The position numbers and the translations under genes were made by a program. From Euphorbia lathyris (Eukaryota; Streptophyta; Magnoliopsida; Malpighiales; Euphorbiaceae): a stretch of DNA of 64,000 nucleotides. The stretch's first letter is position 1. The number at the start of each line of letters is the position of its first letter. Shown here in pieces: positions 1 to 11,899 of this stretch. The notes beneath the pieces are model-generated. The model was not told where the DNA came from, made no database searches, and was given only the letters and a program-made list of their open reading frames with translations. Location: the NCBI RefSeq assembly GCF_963576675.1, contig NC_088915.1:935001-999000 (forward strand). Reading direction: 5' to 3'.

Positions 1-1562
1 ACAGCGAGTGAAGAAGATGCTGAGCCAACTCACACTGAGTTGACTGCAGAAGAAGGAGCTGAGGAAACTGAACAGCATGATGCTGATCAAGGAGTAAATT
101 CCCCATCTCATTCAATTCAATCAATTCACGCTGATCCCACTCCTCCAACGACCCAGGGAAAAAGATGAAGACTTGTCAAGGCACATACCACAACAGTGCT
201 TGACTTCATGGATGATCTAACATAGAAAAGACCAACCACCGATCCATCAAATATCAAGCTTAAATTCTTCAGAAAATCGTCTACGACTCTACCAGAGCAA
301 ACTGAAAAGCAAGCCTCTGTTTCTCTTCCACAAGAACAAGCCGACTTAAATGCTTCTGCAAACCCGACCAACATCGAGCAAGTTCTCGATGTAGCAACTG
401 AACCTAGCCCTCTGCCGGCTAAGGAAATTCCTACTCCAGTCAGCACTGAACCTATCTCGCCTTCAACAGAAAGTCAGCTTCAGCCTGACTCTGACCCTGT
501 ATCCAATGCTGCTGTTCAATCACCTCTCCATTCTACAGAACAAGTACAACTTGAAACACCAATACCAGTCACTGACCCTGCTGGCACATTAAATGCTGAA
601 TTGAACCTAACACCTCCTCAAACTGGTCAACCTGATGCAAGGTCATTCAACTATCTCACTGCCACTGAGTCTGGTAGAAGGATAATTAACTCGGCTCAGG
701 CGTTGATCAAAGACCTTCATCAAACTTCAGGCACTGCTGCTGGGTCTGCCGAAAATGAGTCCACTCAGCTTCCACAAGTCACTCAACTTCTCAACGAGGT
801 TCGAGGTCTAAAAGACTTGCTGAGTGTAATGATCAATATCCAAGCCCAACAACCAAAGCAGGAGTCTATAACAAAGCTGGCTGAACTCCAGCTGACCATG
901 GTTCAACACATCAACTCCCTTTAGGGACAATTTTAAGCCTTGTCAGCTGCAAACTCAGGGTATGCAACTTCTGCCGAAGTTCATCAGTTATTCACCCAGC
1001 TTCAAACTGAGCAAGAGAAGACAAACCATCAGCTTTCCTCCTACTCTCAATGCTCAGTAGAACAGATCAGCGAAGCTGTTCGTCTTTTGAATCTCAACAA
1101 GGCAGAGATGGACACTGACCAGATGAAGTAGAATGAGATTCTCCAGTATACACATCAAATCTTCACCCATGTCCGTCATTCCAACATTCAGTGTCAGTTC
1201 TATGACTCATCTTTGCTCAAGATGTTTCATCAAGCTTATGCTGCGCTGACTGATACACTTACTTGGATGGGTAAATCTCAAGCCTACGCACTGAGCATCC
1301 TCAGCGCTGCTGAAATTGGTGTGCCTCAAGAGGATTAGACGATGGTGTTGCTGTCTTTGATGGCATAAATGAAAGCACCGGCAAGCTGAAGGACTTCTCA
1401 GCTCGCATATCTGAAGCTGCTCAAAACAGCACCTTCAGGCATCCTCCTCCTCCCGATGCTGCCAAAACGGGGGAGAAAGAACAAACAGGAAGAACTCAGC
1501 AAGAGGCTGCTGGAAGTAGTCAGCTTAAGGGAAAGGGAAAACTGACACATAAGAAGAAATAG
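1..1562 (+). pseudogene. Sirevirus-type accessory (env-like) ORF, decayed
   Basis: Frame 1 reads from the first base and codes a protein rich in E, Q, S, T and P, then a helical coiled-coil-like part (about 760-1340) and a hydrophilic Lys-rich end. It is broken by in-frame stops at about 166, 220, 922, 934, 1129 and 1336. A frameshift near 1340 moves the coding signal to another frame, which ends in a Lys-rich stretch at the TAG 1560-1562. Its place between pol (outside the window) and the 3' LTR matches the extra ORF of Sireviruses, often called env-like. I see no clear transmembrane segment in this part, so a membrane role is unsupported. The N-terminus is off the window. Confidence 0.55.
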
Positions 1563-1986
1563 CTTCGTTAGGATAGCTAGTTTCTAAGTCTTAAATATCC
1601 CTACTTTTGTATAATGCTGACTATTTATTAATACTATGCTTGCATCAATTATTCAACTTGATTAAATACTTAGGTGATGCTGAGTTATTATGTTTTATAT
1701 AGTGCATCTTCAAATACATCAACTATGCTTGTCATTTAAAATATGTGTTGAATGTATGCTGTGTGGATCAAATGTTGACACTGACTTGTATGATATAAAA
1801 CGTTGTCTTATAAAACTCATTGAACAACAATATACTCAGTGCTCTCTGATATGTTAAATCTTCCGCTTAAAACTGAGTTAACAGAATATGTTCCATGAGT
1901 TGACCTTTATTTGAAAACTGACCTAGGACTTACTCGATTAAACCTTAAAATGTTTAGAGTAAAACTGAGTCAGTAGCTCAACCCTT

Positions 1987-2085
1987 ACGGGGGAGTTTAT
2001 TAAGTTATAAAAGGTCAACTATCATAGGGAGCTCAAAACTGAGTTCTTCATTGAGTAGTTTTGCCAACATCAAAATGGGGGAGTT
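1987..2085 (+). other. duplicated polypurine tract before 3' LTR
   Basis: Two near-copies of the motif GGGGGAGTTTRTTRA occur, at about 1987-2001 and 2076-2090. The second directly abuts the LTR start at 2086 and would prime plus-strand DNA synthesis. Multiplied polypurine tracts in this place are a described Sirevirus hallmark. The repeat is seen directly; which copy is used is inferred from adjacency to the LTR. Confidence 0.7.
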
Positions 2086-3434
2086 TGTTGAAACACCTTT
2101 CCACATGATTTTGATTTGACAAAATTATTTAAGTGTATAATTAAAAATATTCTAAACACACTAAGTTTGCTTTGATTTATTACACTAATGTGTTTGTTCA
2201 ATGTTGAGTTAAATTGTTTATAAGACATAAAGATTAGAAGGCCAAAAGCTCAAAACGAAAGTCAAAGCCTAAGTCAAACAAATCAAGACCACTCGGCCCG
2301 TGTAAGCAAAACACTGTCGTTGTGGATAAAACGCAGCTCAGCATAAGAAGGATCGAGAAGACCTTCCTTGACTACTTCGGAACAAAGCTGCTAAGTTGAA
2401 CGACAAAGAGTACAAGACAGCAGCTGAGTAAGAGAAACTTCCAGACAAAGTATTTCCACTTTGGGTAAAGTTCAGAAGATACAGAAAGCTGTCTAGAAAA
2501 CTTTGCCATAAACGGCGAAACATTCTGCCTGTCTGACTAAAACCTGCTCAGCACTGATCGAAGACAGAAGATGCAAGAATCTGATTGGCCAACAACACTG
2601 AGCGTGTACTGAGTGACAACGACATCAAGCCATTTCCCTCCAACGGTTATTTCGAAATTTGAAATAACCGATACCTCAAGTGTCACTATAAATAGGCCTT
2701 TCAGTTGCTTCATTCGATGCAGATCTTCAACAAGCCATTACGCTGACCAAATTTCTACTCGAAGAATCTGTGTGAAAAAGCATAGCAAATACTCACACCA
2801 ATTTCCATATTACTGTGTAAAAGTCTAGAGTGATTATTCAATCATCTAAAGTGTCTTAGCAATTGTTGTTTAGGACAATCTTATTATCATTTCTAGAATT
2901 AGAAAGGAGAGGCTGAGTACTCGGTTATAGTACTCATCAATAGAATAGGAGTGAGTAGAGGTATAGAGGAAGGTACTCTTGTTCTATTGCTGAGTATTTG
3001 CTCTACCGTTGTAAAAGGTTTGATGCTCTACCATTAAAGAGCTCAGTAGAGAATTCGAAAGCTCAGAATGTGTTCCGAGGACAGGACGTAGGCTTAGAGG
3101 CCGAACCTGGATAAATCTGCTGAGTAACACCTTTCTAACCTCAAACTCCTTGATATATATATTGCTTGCTTAAACAAAACTGACCAAGTAAAGAGGTCAC
3201 GCTGAGTTGTGTGCATTGAGTATGTGAGTTCAGGAATAAACTCAAGTGCTATCTCCTGACTCAAAGAAAGAAGCTGACTTAGTCACCAGTTGACTAAGCT
3301 AGTGTCTTAATTCACTCAGCGCGATGTGTAATCCTTTTCAAAGAAAAAGAAGTCAGCCTTAACGTACTAAAATTTTAAATAGTTCCTATCCCCCCCCCCT
3401 TGGAACTAACTTGTTACGTTATAAGGGACCAACA
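2086..3434 (+). repeat. 3' LTR of the Sirevirus-like element
   Basis: The LTR starts TGTTGAAACA and ends GGACCAACA, giving a perfect 5-bp TGTTG/CAACA terminal inverted repeat over 1349 bp. It holds a TATA box at 2687 with a perfect palindrome just upstream, and a C-run at about 3391-3400 near its end. Antisense gypsy gag starts at 3435. Confidence 0.85.
2644..2694 (+). promoter_or_regulatory. LTR core promoter: palindrome plus TATA box
   Basis: A perfect inverted repeat with 10-bp arms (CGGTTATTTC / GAAATAACCG) occupies 2644-2670. A TATA box, TATAAATA, follows at 2687-2694. The arrangement is that of an LTR U3 promoter with a symmetric upstream site. TATA function and the protein bound to the palindrome are inferred. 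Confidence 0.6.
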
Positions 3435-4357
3435 GTTTTCACTTGAGCTACCTTCCCTACAGCCAAATTCTGTACAAGAGATGTCAAAGTATTTAACTTT
3501 TCTTCAATGGAAGAAGTACCTACCTTATACGCTTTTCGTGGAGCATCTTGTTGTTTCCCAAATTGTTGGGAAGTTGCTGCCATACTTTGGATCAATTCTT
3601 TAGGAGCAGATGGAGTTTTATTAATGAGGCTTCCCCCACTGGCTGCATCTATCATCCTTCTTTCCATGCCTAACATTCCCTCATAAAAATATTGAATGAG
3701 AGAATGTTCAGTTATCCCATGTTGGGGACAGCTTGTACATAGCCTTTTGAACCTCTCCCAATAGTCATGGAGTGTCTCAATATCTTTTTGTCTTATTCCA
3801 CTAATCTCCCTTCGAATTATATCTGCTCGAGAAGCTGGAATATACTTTTCCAGGAATGCTTGTGCCATACCCATCCATGTTGTGATGGATCCAGAGGGCA
3901 GGTTGAGAAACTAGTCTTTAGCTGCATCCTGCAAAGAAAATGGAAAGGCTCTTAATTTAACTTGTTCCTCAGTTATCCCTTGGGGACTCATACCTGAGCA
4001 GACTGCATTAAATTCTTTGAGATGATTATGTGGATTTTCACTTTTCATTCCATGAAACTTATGCAAATAATGAATCAACCATGATTTAAGTTCAAAAGTT
4101 GCATCCAAGATTGGGTAAGTGACGCATAAGGGCTGATGATCAGCCTGAGGCGCATGAAGTTGTCTTAAGGTTCTGACTGCCATCGTTTCTCCTTCAGATG
4201 ACTCACTTTCCTCGCTGGAAATTTCCTCTTCTTCACTAGAACTGGAAGTTTCAGCACCTTGTAATTTCTGCAACCTCACTTCTTTACGAAGTCTTCTTGC
4301 TGTTTTTTCTATTTCTGAATTAAAAAGAAGTTGCTCTCAAGTTTCAGACCTGGTCAT
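3435..4357 (-). pseudogene. gypsy gag (retrotransposon gag domain), broken
   Basis: The ATG is at 4357-4355. The reading frame carries an acidic Ser/Glu stretch (about 4250-4190) and then the retrotransposon-gag core, with motifs such as LRAFPFSLQDAAKD, FLEKYIPASR, ETLHDYWERFKRLC and MIDAASGGSL. This is the capsid-like protein of Athila-type gypsy elements. Two in-frame stops break it: TGA at 4339-4337 and TAG at 3913-3911; the second replaces what is normally a Trp after AAKD. The frame otherwise continues to 3435, where the Sirevirus-like LTR interrupts it. The zinc knuckle and all downstream domains are missing here. Confidence 0.8.
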
Positions 4358-4385
4358 ATATGAAATTAAATCAAGTTAAATTAAT

Positions 4386-4402
4386 CCCCGGCAACGACGC
4401 CA
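4386..4402 (-). other. primer binding site, tRNA-Asp
   Basis: The minus strand reads TGGCGTCGTTGCCGGGG, one mismatch from the complement of the 3' end of plant tRNA-Asp. It lies 5 bp inside the LTR boundary at 4408. tRNA-Asp priming is usual for Athila and Tat elements. Confidence 0.85.
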
Positions 4403-4407
4403 AAATT

Positions 4408-5673
4408 TGATGGGTGTCGAATCCACCAAAGATAATTATAACTTCACTTAGCCGAAAACAGATTGTAAAAGAGCAAGTAAAGGTCGTACCTAAAGGATTA
4501 ATACTGATCTAATCACAAATATAACCAAGCAATTAACATAAAGTAAATAGGAGGGATTGAAATAGTTGATTAATCAATAAACAAAAATTGCAGAATAGAA
4601 TTGAAATTGAATGTAAAATTATATGTTGGAATTTCGATTAAGGGAGATTCCACAGGCCAAACAATTATTTTTCATCGATCATTGACGGTGAGACATTATC
4701 TTAATTCATTCCCGACCTAATCCTTCCTTTATTGTAAAGCAAATCCTAGAGCACCTAAAGATAAGCTTCTATTCAATCAGACAGTTCTAGCTTAGCGCTT
4801 AGAATTTAATCTGTCGAAAGCATTAGGAATTAGAAGGACCTAATCTAAGTTAACTGAATTCTTAGCGATTCCGATTTAAACCAAATCACATGTTCATGCG
4901 CTTAATCGTTGTTAAGATATTCAGATGATTACAAATCCTATTTCCTAATGTTGTTCAATGAATGAAAAAGCAAAAGTCCGGCCGAACCGTCACCTGAACC
5001 TCCAATGATGGTCTGATTTTATAGATTAACAAACATGCAAACAGCTCATATAAATTCAGATTTCTAAATTAAAGAGTAACAATCTCATGATAGAAAATAA
5101 TGCTCGCCTTTGATTAATCCCTTAACCGAATAAAGTGTTTAGCTACACATAGTCATGCATTCGACTATGATAACCATTAAAGACAATAAAAATAAATAAA
5201 GCTAACTAAGAACCAAAAAAGAGAAAAAAAAACCTAAGAGAAAAGTTTTTGTTCATCTTCTATTTATAGAGAAAACCCCCTCCTAAAAGTTAGGTAACCA
5301 AATAATATCTATCCAAATCAGCAACCTCTTTTACAAATTTCAAATCCCTGATTTTATGCCTTCTTTTTCGAGTAGGAAAAGGTCCTGGTCAATTTGAACG
5401 TCAGCACATTCGGAGGTCCTTAGTCTTGGACAAGACTAACTCCATTCTCGTTTCAGCTCCTTTAATTCAGCACTAAATTCCTTTATGGTCCAAAGTTTCT
5501 TCAATTAAGCCCAATTCTGCTCCTTTTAATCATTTAGGTCCTGTGGAGGCAAATCAAACCAAAACAAGCAATAATACCCAAAATAACACCAAATTAATTA
5601 AATAACTTAGCACTAAAGTGGACATTTGAACATTAAATTGGAGACTTATCAAATACGCCTTGGAGACTTATCA
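4408..5673 (-). repeat. 5' LTR of the Athila-like element
   Basis: On the plus strand it runs from TGATGGGTGT to GAGACTTATCA, with TGAT/ATCA ends. The far end is ambiguous because GGAGACTTATCA occurs twice, ending at 5651 and at 5673. No second LTR is present to fix the boundary. Confidence 0.65.
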
Positions 5674-5935
5674 GGTCCTGGAACTTATTTGCTTAAAATA
5701 TGCCTTGGACGCCCTCGTGGTCTAGGTTAAGCCTCGCGTAGTTGAGTTCCTGGAACTTTTGTCTTCAATTCACACCTTAGGCGTCCCGCGTACTATGATA
5801 TACGCCCCGCGTGGTTGGTGTTAACCATGTGGGAATGCTCAATTGACTTCCGTGTGTTGAGAGACATCATTCTACGCCCCGCGTGCCATGTTCTGCGCCC
5901 CACGTGTCTATGAATTACTACCTGTTTATTCTTAG
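5674..5935. other. short non-coding stretch with an array of CG-rich half-palindromes
   Basis: Six variants of ACGCCCCGCGT (arms ACGC/GCGT) lie at about 5709, 5731, 5780, 5802, 5874 and 5895. No gene is visible. The stretch may be more LTR belonging to the element on its left, or another decayed element. It is the insertion target of the element starting at 5941. Confidence 0.4.
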
Positions 5936-5940
5936 CTTGT
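5936..5940. repeat. target site duplication CTTGT (left)
   Basis: CTTGT directly precedes the LTR and is repeated at 16209-16213 directly after the other LTR, fixing both ends of the element. Confidence 0.9.
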
Positions 5941-7458
5941 TGTTGAGCGATTTCCGCAAGTGCACGGTATACGCTTGTAGTAATAAAAGATATCGAACCC
6001 ACAGGGAACGCTTTTTAACTAAAACTTTATTTAATTCGGTTTAATCACGTGTTTAGGTTTAATAAAAGAAATACGTTTAATTGATGGAATTGGTTTTGGT
6101 AAATTAGGATTAGATAGAAGTATTATATCGAGTTTAGAGAACAGTTCTGTCTTGGGATTTTGATTACAAGACAGATACTACCGTAATTGGAATAAATAGA
6201 AGGTATAAAACTTATTTTCATAAAGCAAAGAAAACAACTTTAACTTTGTAAAGATTATGGACATGTAACAATATAGCGATTTATTCAATTAAATGGCTTT
6301 GAACCGTAGAAATCCCCCTGATGTTGAGGTGATTTCTACCTTAATCAAACTAGTATTTTATGTCTGATAAGCCGCGATCAGCGATCATGTCATCCATAAA
6401 AACTAAATCTGTCAAGTGTTCAACAAAGTTCTTATATGAATAAGATGGAATAGAACGTTTTAATAAAAACACCAATTTATCATTTTGAAAATCATTTTGT
6501 CAGAACAATATCAAAATAACAACAGTAAGAATGTATTGAATAAATAAGTATATCATTAATGAAATGTGAATTTTCACAAGTTAACAGAGAAGTAGAAACT
6601 TGGAGAGCATTGCAACGAAAACTTTGAGATCCGGGTTGTCAATCTTTCTCTCAAACTCCGTAGGTGCGTCAAACCTCATGCGCTTCAGCCGTCAATTCTT
6701 CTCGCTGGATCTTCGGAATAGAGACTGATCTCGTCTACTACCAGAATGAAAACTAAACTAATACTGTTTTTATAACTAATCTAATAACAATTCGTGTACA
6801 GCACGATTGTTTATACAGAAATGAAATCTAACTTTCTGATTCTTTTCTGAATCAAAAACTCGACATAACAACTTTCTTCTCTAATTTCTCTAACTTTTTC
6901 CAACCTCCTCAATTCTTAAATGGATCACTTATTTATAGTTGTTGAAGGGTTGTAAATGATGGGTCGTGTCCGCTAGTGAAGGGTTGCTTTTATCCGAACG
7001 AACAGACGCGTTTTTCCGATTTAAAACATGTGTTTTGTGTGCATAATGGTTCGCTGTCGCGACTGAGATTCTGAAAATCTTAGTCGCGATAGGTGGTATA
7101 GGGACGAGTGAAAACTTCATTTTTCTCCCGAGCTGGCTTCCGTAGGTCGTGATTGAGATTCTCAAAATCTCAGTCGCGACAGAGAGAATTTTCCCTGTCT
7201 CTCGACTGCTTTTCGTCCTTCTTGAGCGTTCTTTTGGCCGTTATGCGTTCTCGGTACGTTTTTTACGTTTTTCCTCCATTTTAGCTCCGTTTTCGCTCCG
7301 TTTTCGCTCCGTTTTGGATTTAACCAAATAATTAAGTACCTTGCATCAAAGAAGTAAATAAAGACGTAAAAGTATTCCAAATGAATATAATTAACACGAT
7401 TTTAATGTAATTTTAACGTATTTATGTATGATATTTTAGGTATATTTTGGGCTTAACA
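5941..7458 (-). repeat. 3' LTR of the non-autonomous gypsy-type element
   Basis: This 1518-bp LTR is the simple, non-duplicated form. It contains two 35-bp inverted repeats built on GTCGCGACTGAGATT, at 7056-7090 (two arm mismatches) and 7146-7180. Confidence 0.9.
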
Positions 7459-7471
7459 AACTCCCACACTT
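7459..7471 (-). other. polypurine tract
   Basis: The minus strand reads AAGTGTGGGAGTT directly before the 3' LTR. This is the usual form in Athila/Tat elements and marks the element's orientation. Confidence 0.75.
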
Positions 7472-8974
7472 AAGCTTTTGCTAGTCCCGAGCAAAATTTC
7501 ACTGAATTTATCCTTTAATCAATCTTTTTATAAAATAGAACATATATCCATATATTCCTCTTTGAATTAGTTAAACCGAAAGATAAACTTTTATGGTAAA
7601 TTTATACGCAAAGTATCAAACTAGCTAGTGTAAAAGAGATATATTACTCGTCTTGTATTTCAATTTTTATATTGAAGTATTCGGGACGGTGTAAGCACGC
7701 ATGTTTCCGAATCTTTCGTCTCAAGGCATTTCTAAGCACAAAATTTCCTTTCCCAAACCTAAACTATTACAAATATAGATTTATTAAGGACTTAGGTTTG
7801 ATATAATTGCTTAGTTACGCCCAAAATAAGGGTGGTCTCGATCGTAACTTTATACGAATTAATTTGCTTTTGTGTTCGTTTAAGAGGTACCGACCATGCC
7901 ATGGGTGGACGCAATCGTTACTTAAAACTTTAAACACGTTTAATTTTGCTTTAATTTTTTTAACGTTCCTTTCATACCTCGACCGTGATAAGGGTGGTCG
8001 CAATCGTGGCCAAAAGTAAACGGTACTTAATGTTCTTCCCTTTCATACCTCGATTGTGATAAGGTTGGTCTCAATCGTGGCCAAAAGTTAAGAATACGAC
8101 TACTTGATTAAATTAACACGAAAATAAAATTGGGAAAGAAAAATAGCACATTCATCTTATATTGACTTGAAATTCAACATGTATTATGGCTAAAGTTTCC
8201 TTAAAAACTTCAATTGGTTTTTAATGTAAGACGGAAAATCATATCGAGCTAAAAAGCTAAAGTTGTTAGTTTGATTTATGCCTATAAACCTAATTAAAAA
8301 TTAAAAATAAGATTTATATTTATCATGAATTCATGATATAAAGTAGAGATTTGAAACTAAAGAAATTTACTTATATACATTTACTCGAGACGTTTTTTAT
8401 AAAATCGTATCGGAGATTTGTAAAAATATTTGTAAAAATATTGCCCGTATAGAAATATTATTTCTATCAATAAAGATAACCTTAAAATATGCTTAACATT
8501 ATTTTGAAAGTTAAAGTGTTTGAAAACATATGAAATATATACTTAACAAAAAAAAAATTTACGTTTATGAAAAATAGCTATTATTTTTGAAAAGTGTTGC
8601 ACTTTATGAAAAAAATGTTGCATTTGTTTTTGAAAAATGTTGCATATTATACGGTACTTAAAATTGAATAACAACATGCATTTATATTCATTCTCATTCG
8701 TTGCATTCATTCGTACTTAAAATTAAAAATGAATATGAAATATCTCCGCCCACACTTAATTTGGATCATGTCCTCATTGGTGCAAAAAGCGATAAAACAC
8801 GAAAAATAGTACGAAATAAACCATACGAATTAGAAATGAAAAATATAGTACGAAAACATTCAAAAAAAATAATAAAGAGAAGTGTACCAAACATAATTAA
8901 AAAGATTGTACCAAAGTGAACAAGACATAATAAAAATAACGAAAATGAGTTAAAGATAGAAAGGATAAAACCTA
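7472..8974 (-). other. element 3' non-coding region with ~71-bp tandem repeats
   Basis: No credible gene is visible. Two copies of a repeat containing CCTTTCATACCTCGA start at 7968 and 8039. Two weaker related units lie near 7820 and 7890, with the shared theme ATAAGGGTGGTC...AATCGT. The rest is AT-rich. Confidence 0.6.
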
Positions 8975-10234
8975 TCAAGGTGAACTCGGTGGTGAAGGCG
9001 TGGTCTCAACTCCTTGGCGTCGGAAGAAAGATAGCAACCGGCGATGAGTAGATGTGTGCTCACGTCTCAATGTAGTGATATTGGCATCCACCGTGTTTAT
9101 CCTCGAACTCATTTCGGTATTATTGGCAACGACTTCATCTAACCGCAAATTCATGTGACGGTTATGCTCGTTCATTTGTTGCAAAACACGTTGCCATCCA
9201 ACTTGTTCTTCTTCATTCGGTTCCACATTTGCTTGCTCGTTGGCATTAACATCAACATGCTCCTCTCCCTCCTCTTCTTCATCAAATTCCTCTTCATCAT
9301 CCTCATCATCATCTTGGGCACCTAAACCTTAAGAACCCGAGGCTTCACTACTCATGGTAGCAAAAACATGTCTTGTGCGATCCGCATAAGATATAAAGGC
9401 GGGGGGTCCTATTTTCTTCAATAAATTGGCCTTTTGAAGTGCCGTGAGATCCAAGAAAGGTAAACCAACATGAGGCATATTTTGATAATCCGCTAATTCA
9501 TCCCGAGCACCCAAAACAATGCCGGTAATTAAATTACCCATAGGCACTTGCTTATTGCGGGACTTGGAAGCTCGAACTAAATTAGTAAATATCATCTCAA
9601 TACTATCAATGGTCAAACCCTTAAAAATACTATCCAACACAAACAAATCACGAACTTGCACCTTTGAACTTTCAACCCGACCAAATAAGGAAAATGATAA
9701 AAACTTGTGAAAGAAGAAGATACAATCATCCTTAAGTAGCTTACTAGATGTATTCTTAGGATTAAAAACATCTAAACCGGTTAAAGATTGCCAAACCATG
9801 TGTGAATTAAAAGGCTTTGGTTTGGAATAAAAATTCCGAGTAGGAAAGCCAAACCAACGGTTCATGGCCGCGTACCCAACGTCATAACGAACTCCATCAT
9901 TCCGAAAAGAGATAACCCCTTTCTTCTTGGCATAGGTTAGAGTAACCAAAAACTCAATAATATGCGATTTAAGACTAGGAAAACGCATACTAGAAAATCG
10001 TTTCCAACCAAGAACGGAAAGAAATTCATCAATACGCTCGGTAAAAGAAAGTGTGTTTACCGTGTCGGTGTCAAGAAAAAGCATGTCGACGAACTCTATT
10101 TGGCTATTAGAAAATCGGTGATATTTGCGTCCTTCGGCTTCCGTCGTAATATCGAACGGTGCTCCATATTGAACCCGTAATCGATTGACTTCGATGGCCT
10201 TAGCTTTGTTTGCAATGGTCTTTCGTCTAGGCAT
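8975..10234 (-). pseudogene. ORF A: Athila ORF1-like / putative plant transposon protein, one internal stop
   Basis: ATG is at 10234-10232. About 301 codons run to a TAA at 9331-9329, with a basic start (MPRRKTIANKAK) and a globular core containing VLGWKRFSSMRFPSLKSH, AAMNRWFGFP, FHKFLSFSLFGRV and LITGIVLGARDEL. This pattern resembles the ATHILA ORF-1 and putative plant transposon protein families, whose biochemical role is unknown. After the stop the same frame stays open to 8975, giving an acidic Asp/Glu run and a helical coiled-coil-like segment. The ancestor was therefore about 419 codons long, or the stop marks a natural end of a two-part protein. It is homologous to ORF B, 0.7 kb upstream in element order. 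Family assignment is by eye and moderate. Confidence 0.7.
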
Positions 10235-10970
10235 TTTTTGTTTGTGAAATTTGGTGAAATATATGGAGAAATTTGAAAGAAATGAATGTAGAGTAAAGAT
10301 AATGGTGGTGATTTAGGGAAGAAGAAGATGAATAGGGTAAAGATTTATGGGAAATGTGAGTGAATCTTTGTGTTGGGAAGAGTAAAAGATGAGTGATTGG
10401 TGTAAATAGAGGTGATTTAAATAGGTATAAGTAATAGGTATTGATTAGGATAGATGAAAAGGTAAGTATATAGAGTAGGAATAGGAAAAGAGGTAAAATT
10501 CGCCCCTAATCCCGTCATAGCAGCCGCAAGTCGCGACTGAGATTTTCAAAATCTCAGTCGCGACAGCAAGTAGGTAGGGGGACCAATTTTTGCTGAAATT
10601 TTGTCCTCTGCTGTCTCAACTGAGAATTCGTAATCTCAACTGAGATTTTGGAAAATCTGGGTAAAATTGGGACTGTTTTTGGTGATTTTAACACTTCTAA
10701 ACCAATTCCTTTTAGAAGTAAGTGACATTAATGTGAATATTAATCCCTGAAACTGAGATAAACAAAACTGAAATATTAAATTAAAGGAAAACCAAGGGTT
10801 GTTCCTTAAATAAAAGAAATAAACTAAGGAATTAATGCACTTTTATTTATTATTATAAAAAATAGAAACAATACCTTAATATATAGTACATAAAAACATC
10901 TTACTCCTAAAAATACAAAATAGAAACACTCATATATAATAAAACCAAAACAGAAACTCAAATTATATCC
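10235..10970 (-). other. spacer between ORF B and ORF A
   Basis: This AT-rich spacer is non-coding. It holds a perfect 35-bp inverted repeat (15-bp arms GTCGCGACTGAGATT, 10530-10564) and two CTCAACTGAGA variants between 10616 and 10656. The palindrome is the same as those in the LTRs. Confidence 0.6.
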
Positions 10971-11899
10971 CTAAAAATTGGAAAAACGACGTGCATTGGC
11001 CCTATTAATCTTCGTTTGAATGAAGACTTGCCTTTCTGGTGCAGAAAGGAATGTTGGACCAGAACGAAAAACTCGTTTGACAAGCCCCTCGTTCTCCAAG
11101 AACTCGTAGTCTAGAATAGGGAATGGTTCTGTATCAGTCCAAGGGACAGAAATGGTTCCCTTGGCGCCTAAAATTATTCCACAAATGATGTTGGCGAACC
11201 CAATCTTCCGGTTCTTCGAACGGGAAGCAGCAACTAACCCCTCCATCAAAATTTTTGAGGAATTAACTGTGGTACCTTGGAAAATATCACCTAGCACATA
11301 TAAATCAGTATCCTGGACAACTCTGCTTCGGACTCGACCAAATAGACTATGATAGAGAAATTTGTGAAGATACAAAATGGAGTTAGAATTTATTGATTTG
11401 TTGTAGGCAAGACTTGGATTGAATCTCCAAAATCCTGTCAACATTTTCCATATATCTGTAAAATTCATATTTCTTCCTAGGATGATGTTGAGTGGTGTCC
11501 CATGGTGAAAAACCAAACCAATTATGAAGTTCAGGATATCCAAAAGTGAATATCTTCCCTTCATATCGAAAACTGAGACGAACACGCCTCTTATTAACGA
11601 ACCGAACGGTAGATAGAAACTCGAATACCCAATTTCCAATAATAGGAAACTTTACTGATGCAAACTTGGTCCATCCCAAATTTGTCAAATACCGATTCAT
11701 GTCATCGCTTATCCCGAGTTCTTCGTTCAGGAACTCATATACAGCATTCCACAAAACTGTGCATATCTAAACTATAAATAACGTTTCCCCTCATCATGAT
11801 TGTAGATTGGAAACCATGCTCCATAGCGTGAAGAAATGTCAACTCTCTTGCTATGAGCAAAAGTGTTCTTCCTAGCATTTTTTTTAGAGATTTGTTCAT
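10971..11899 (-). pseudogene. ORF B: diverged paralogue of ORF A, frameshifted
   Basis: Coding signal runs from an ATG at 11899-11897 to a stop at 10971. It is broken by a frameshift in a run of eight A bases (about 11876-11885), a TAG near 11772, and another frameshift between about 11380 and 11490. Its pieces line up with ORF A in order: a basic start with RYGAWFPI, then LGWTKFASVKFPIIGNW, LHNWFGFSPW, LHKFLYHSLFGRV and IICGIILGAKGT. Both ORFs thus carry the same domain and arose by duplication. No acidic or coiled-coil tail is visible after ORF B. The function is unknown. Confidence 0.7.

Larger units (their letters stand above)
1..3434 (+). mobile_element. Sirevirus-like Copia LTR retrotransposon, 3' part only
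   Basis: This is the 3' end of a Copia-type retrotransposon whose gag-pol lies left of the window. In order it shows a decayed accessory ORF, a non-coding stretch with two polypurine-tract copies, and a 1349-bp LTR starting TGTTG and ending CAACA. No primer binding site follows the LTR, so it is the 3' LTR. An accessory ORF between pol and the LTR, together with a repeated polypurine tract, is typical of Sireviruses; the lineage call rests on that and on the LTR ends, since no RT is visible. The next base after the LTR lies inside an antisense gypsy gag, so this element inserted into that older element. Confidence 0.8.
3435..5673 (-). mobile_element. Athila-like Ty3/gypsy element, 5' LTR, PBS and part of gag
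   Basis: Read on the minus strand the order is LTR (5673 to 4408), primer binding site for tRNA-Asp, short leader, gag. The element is cut at 3434 by the Sirevirus-like LTR, so its remainder should lie left of the window. The tRNA-Asp primer site and the gag type fit the Athila/Tat branch of Ty3/gypsy. No pol is visible, so autonomy cannot be judged. Confidence 0.75.

Noticed and set aside
126..446. Minus-strand 106-codon open frame
   Set aside because: It is the shadow of the plus-strand accessory ORF; the coding composition and coiled coil are on the plus strand.
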